Below are positions 63,956-64,000 of a stretch of DNA of 64,000 bases, piece by piece; position 1 is the stretch's first letter; each line of letters begins with the position of its first letter. This DNA comes from Atrina japonica (taxonomy: Eukaryota; Mollusca; Bivalvia; Pterioida; Pinnidae). The stretch covers positions 714,001 to 778,000 of the forward strand of contig BROG01000081.1 of the NCBI GenBank assembly GCA_030159075.1, written 5' to 3'. The notes under the pieces were generated by a model. The model was given only the letters and a program-made list of their open reading frames with translations, searched no databases and was not told the DNA's origin. The translations under genes were made by a program, and so were the position numbers.

Positions 63956-64000
63956 TTTTTTCGTAGAGATGTTTTTATTTTTGTAACTATCCCAACAGTT

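Larger units (their letters stand above)
61965..64000 (+). other. 3' flank of gene B: content
   Basis: 3' UTR of unknown length, SINE copy, GGAACCTGTC repeat copy, 20-bp satellite, MITE-like repeat to 63955, then nothing recognisable. Confidence 0.55.

Overview
The window is eukaryotic animal DNA, most likely from a bivalve or related mollusc. It is AT-rich, has GT-AG introns of up to about 20 kb, and holds many mini- and microsatellites. It also carries tRNA-derived SINE-like copies, foldback MITEs, a dead LINE and very frequent TACATGTA-type palindromes. The species cannot be fixed from the sequence alone.

The real genes are two related, divergently transcribed receptor genes of the interleukin-17 receptor type. 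Gene B (+ strand, start codon 34048, stop 61964) appears complete: signal peptide, cysteine-containing ectodomain with a fibronectin-III-like part, one transmembrane segment, a cytoplasmic SEFIR-like domain and a long polar tail. It has ten coding exons whose phases all join; the predicted products are 878 or 890 residues. Gene A (- strand, start codon 29695, running left) shows six homologous exons down to 614; its membrane and SEFIR exons would lie beyond the left edge. About 4.35 kb separates the two start codons (head-to-head arrangement).

The most interesting point is that both genes carry two homologous versions of the same ectodomain exon (B: 40919-41031 and 46002-46150; A: 21923-22059 and 20319-20452). 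All four start and end in the same phases and have lengths of 3n+2. Using both, or neither, shifts the frame to an early stop, so only one can be used per transcript. This is the signature of mutually exclusive exons. Cassette-specific resemblance between A and B suggests that the exon duplication is older than the gene duplication. The system would give each receptor two alternative ectodomain versions.

Layout: 1-29695 gene A (introns filled with repeats: LINE fragment 6885-8345, an 18-bp satellite at 11482-14780, a 33-bp satellite at 18027-20090, a 50-bp array at 21359-21608, a 30/25-bp satellite at 25396-27845); 29696-34047 divergent intergenic region; 34048-61964 gene B (introns with 66-, 90-, 49-, 31- and 34-bp arrays, a TA-flanked MITE, SINE-like copies, microsatellites); 61965-64000 3' flank with a SINE and a 20-bp array. 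All family assignments come from reading the sequence; no database search or transcript data were available.
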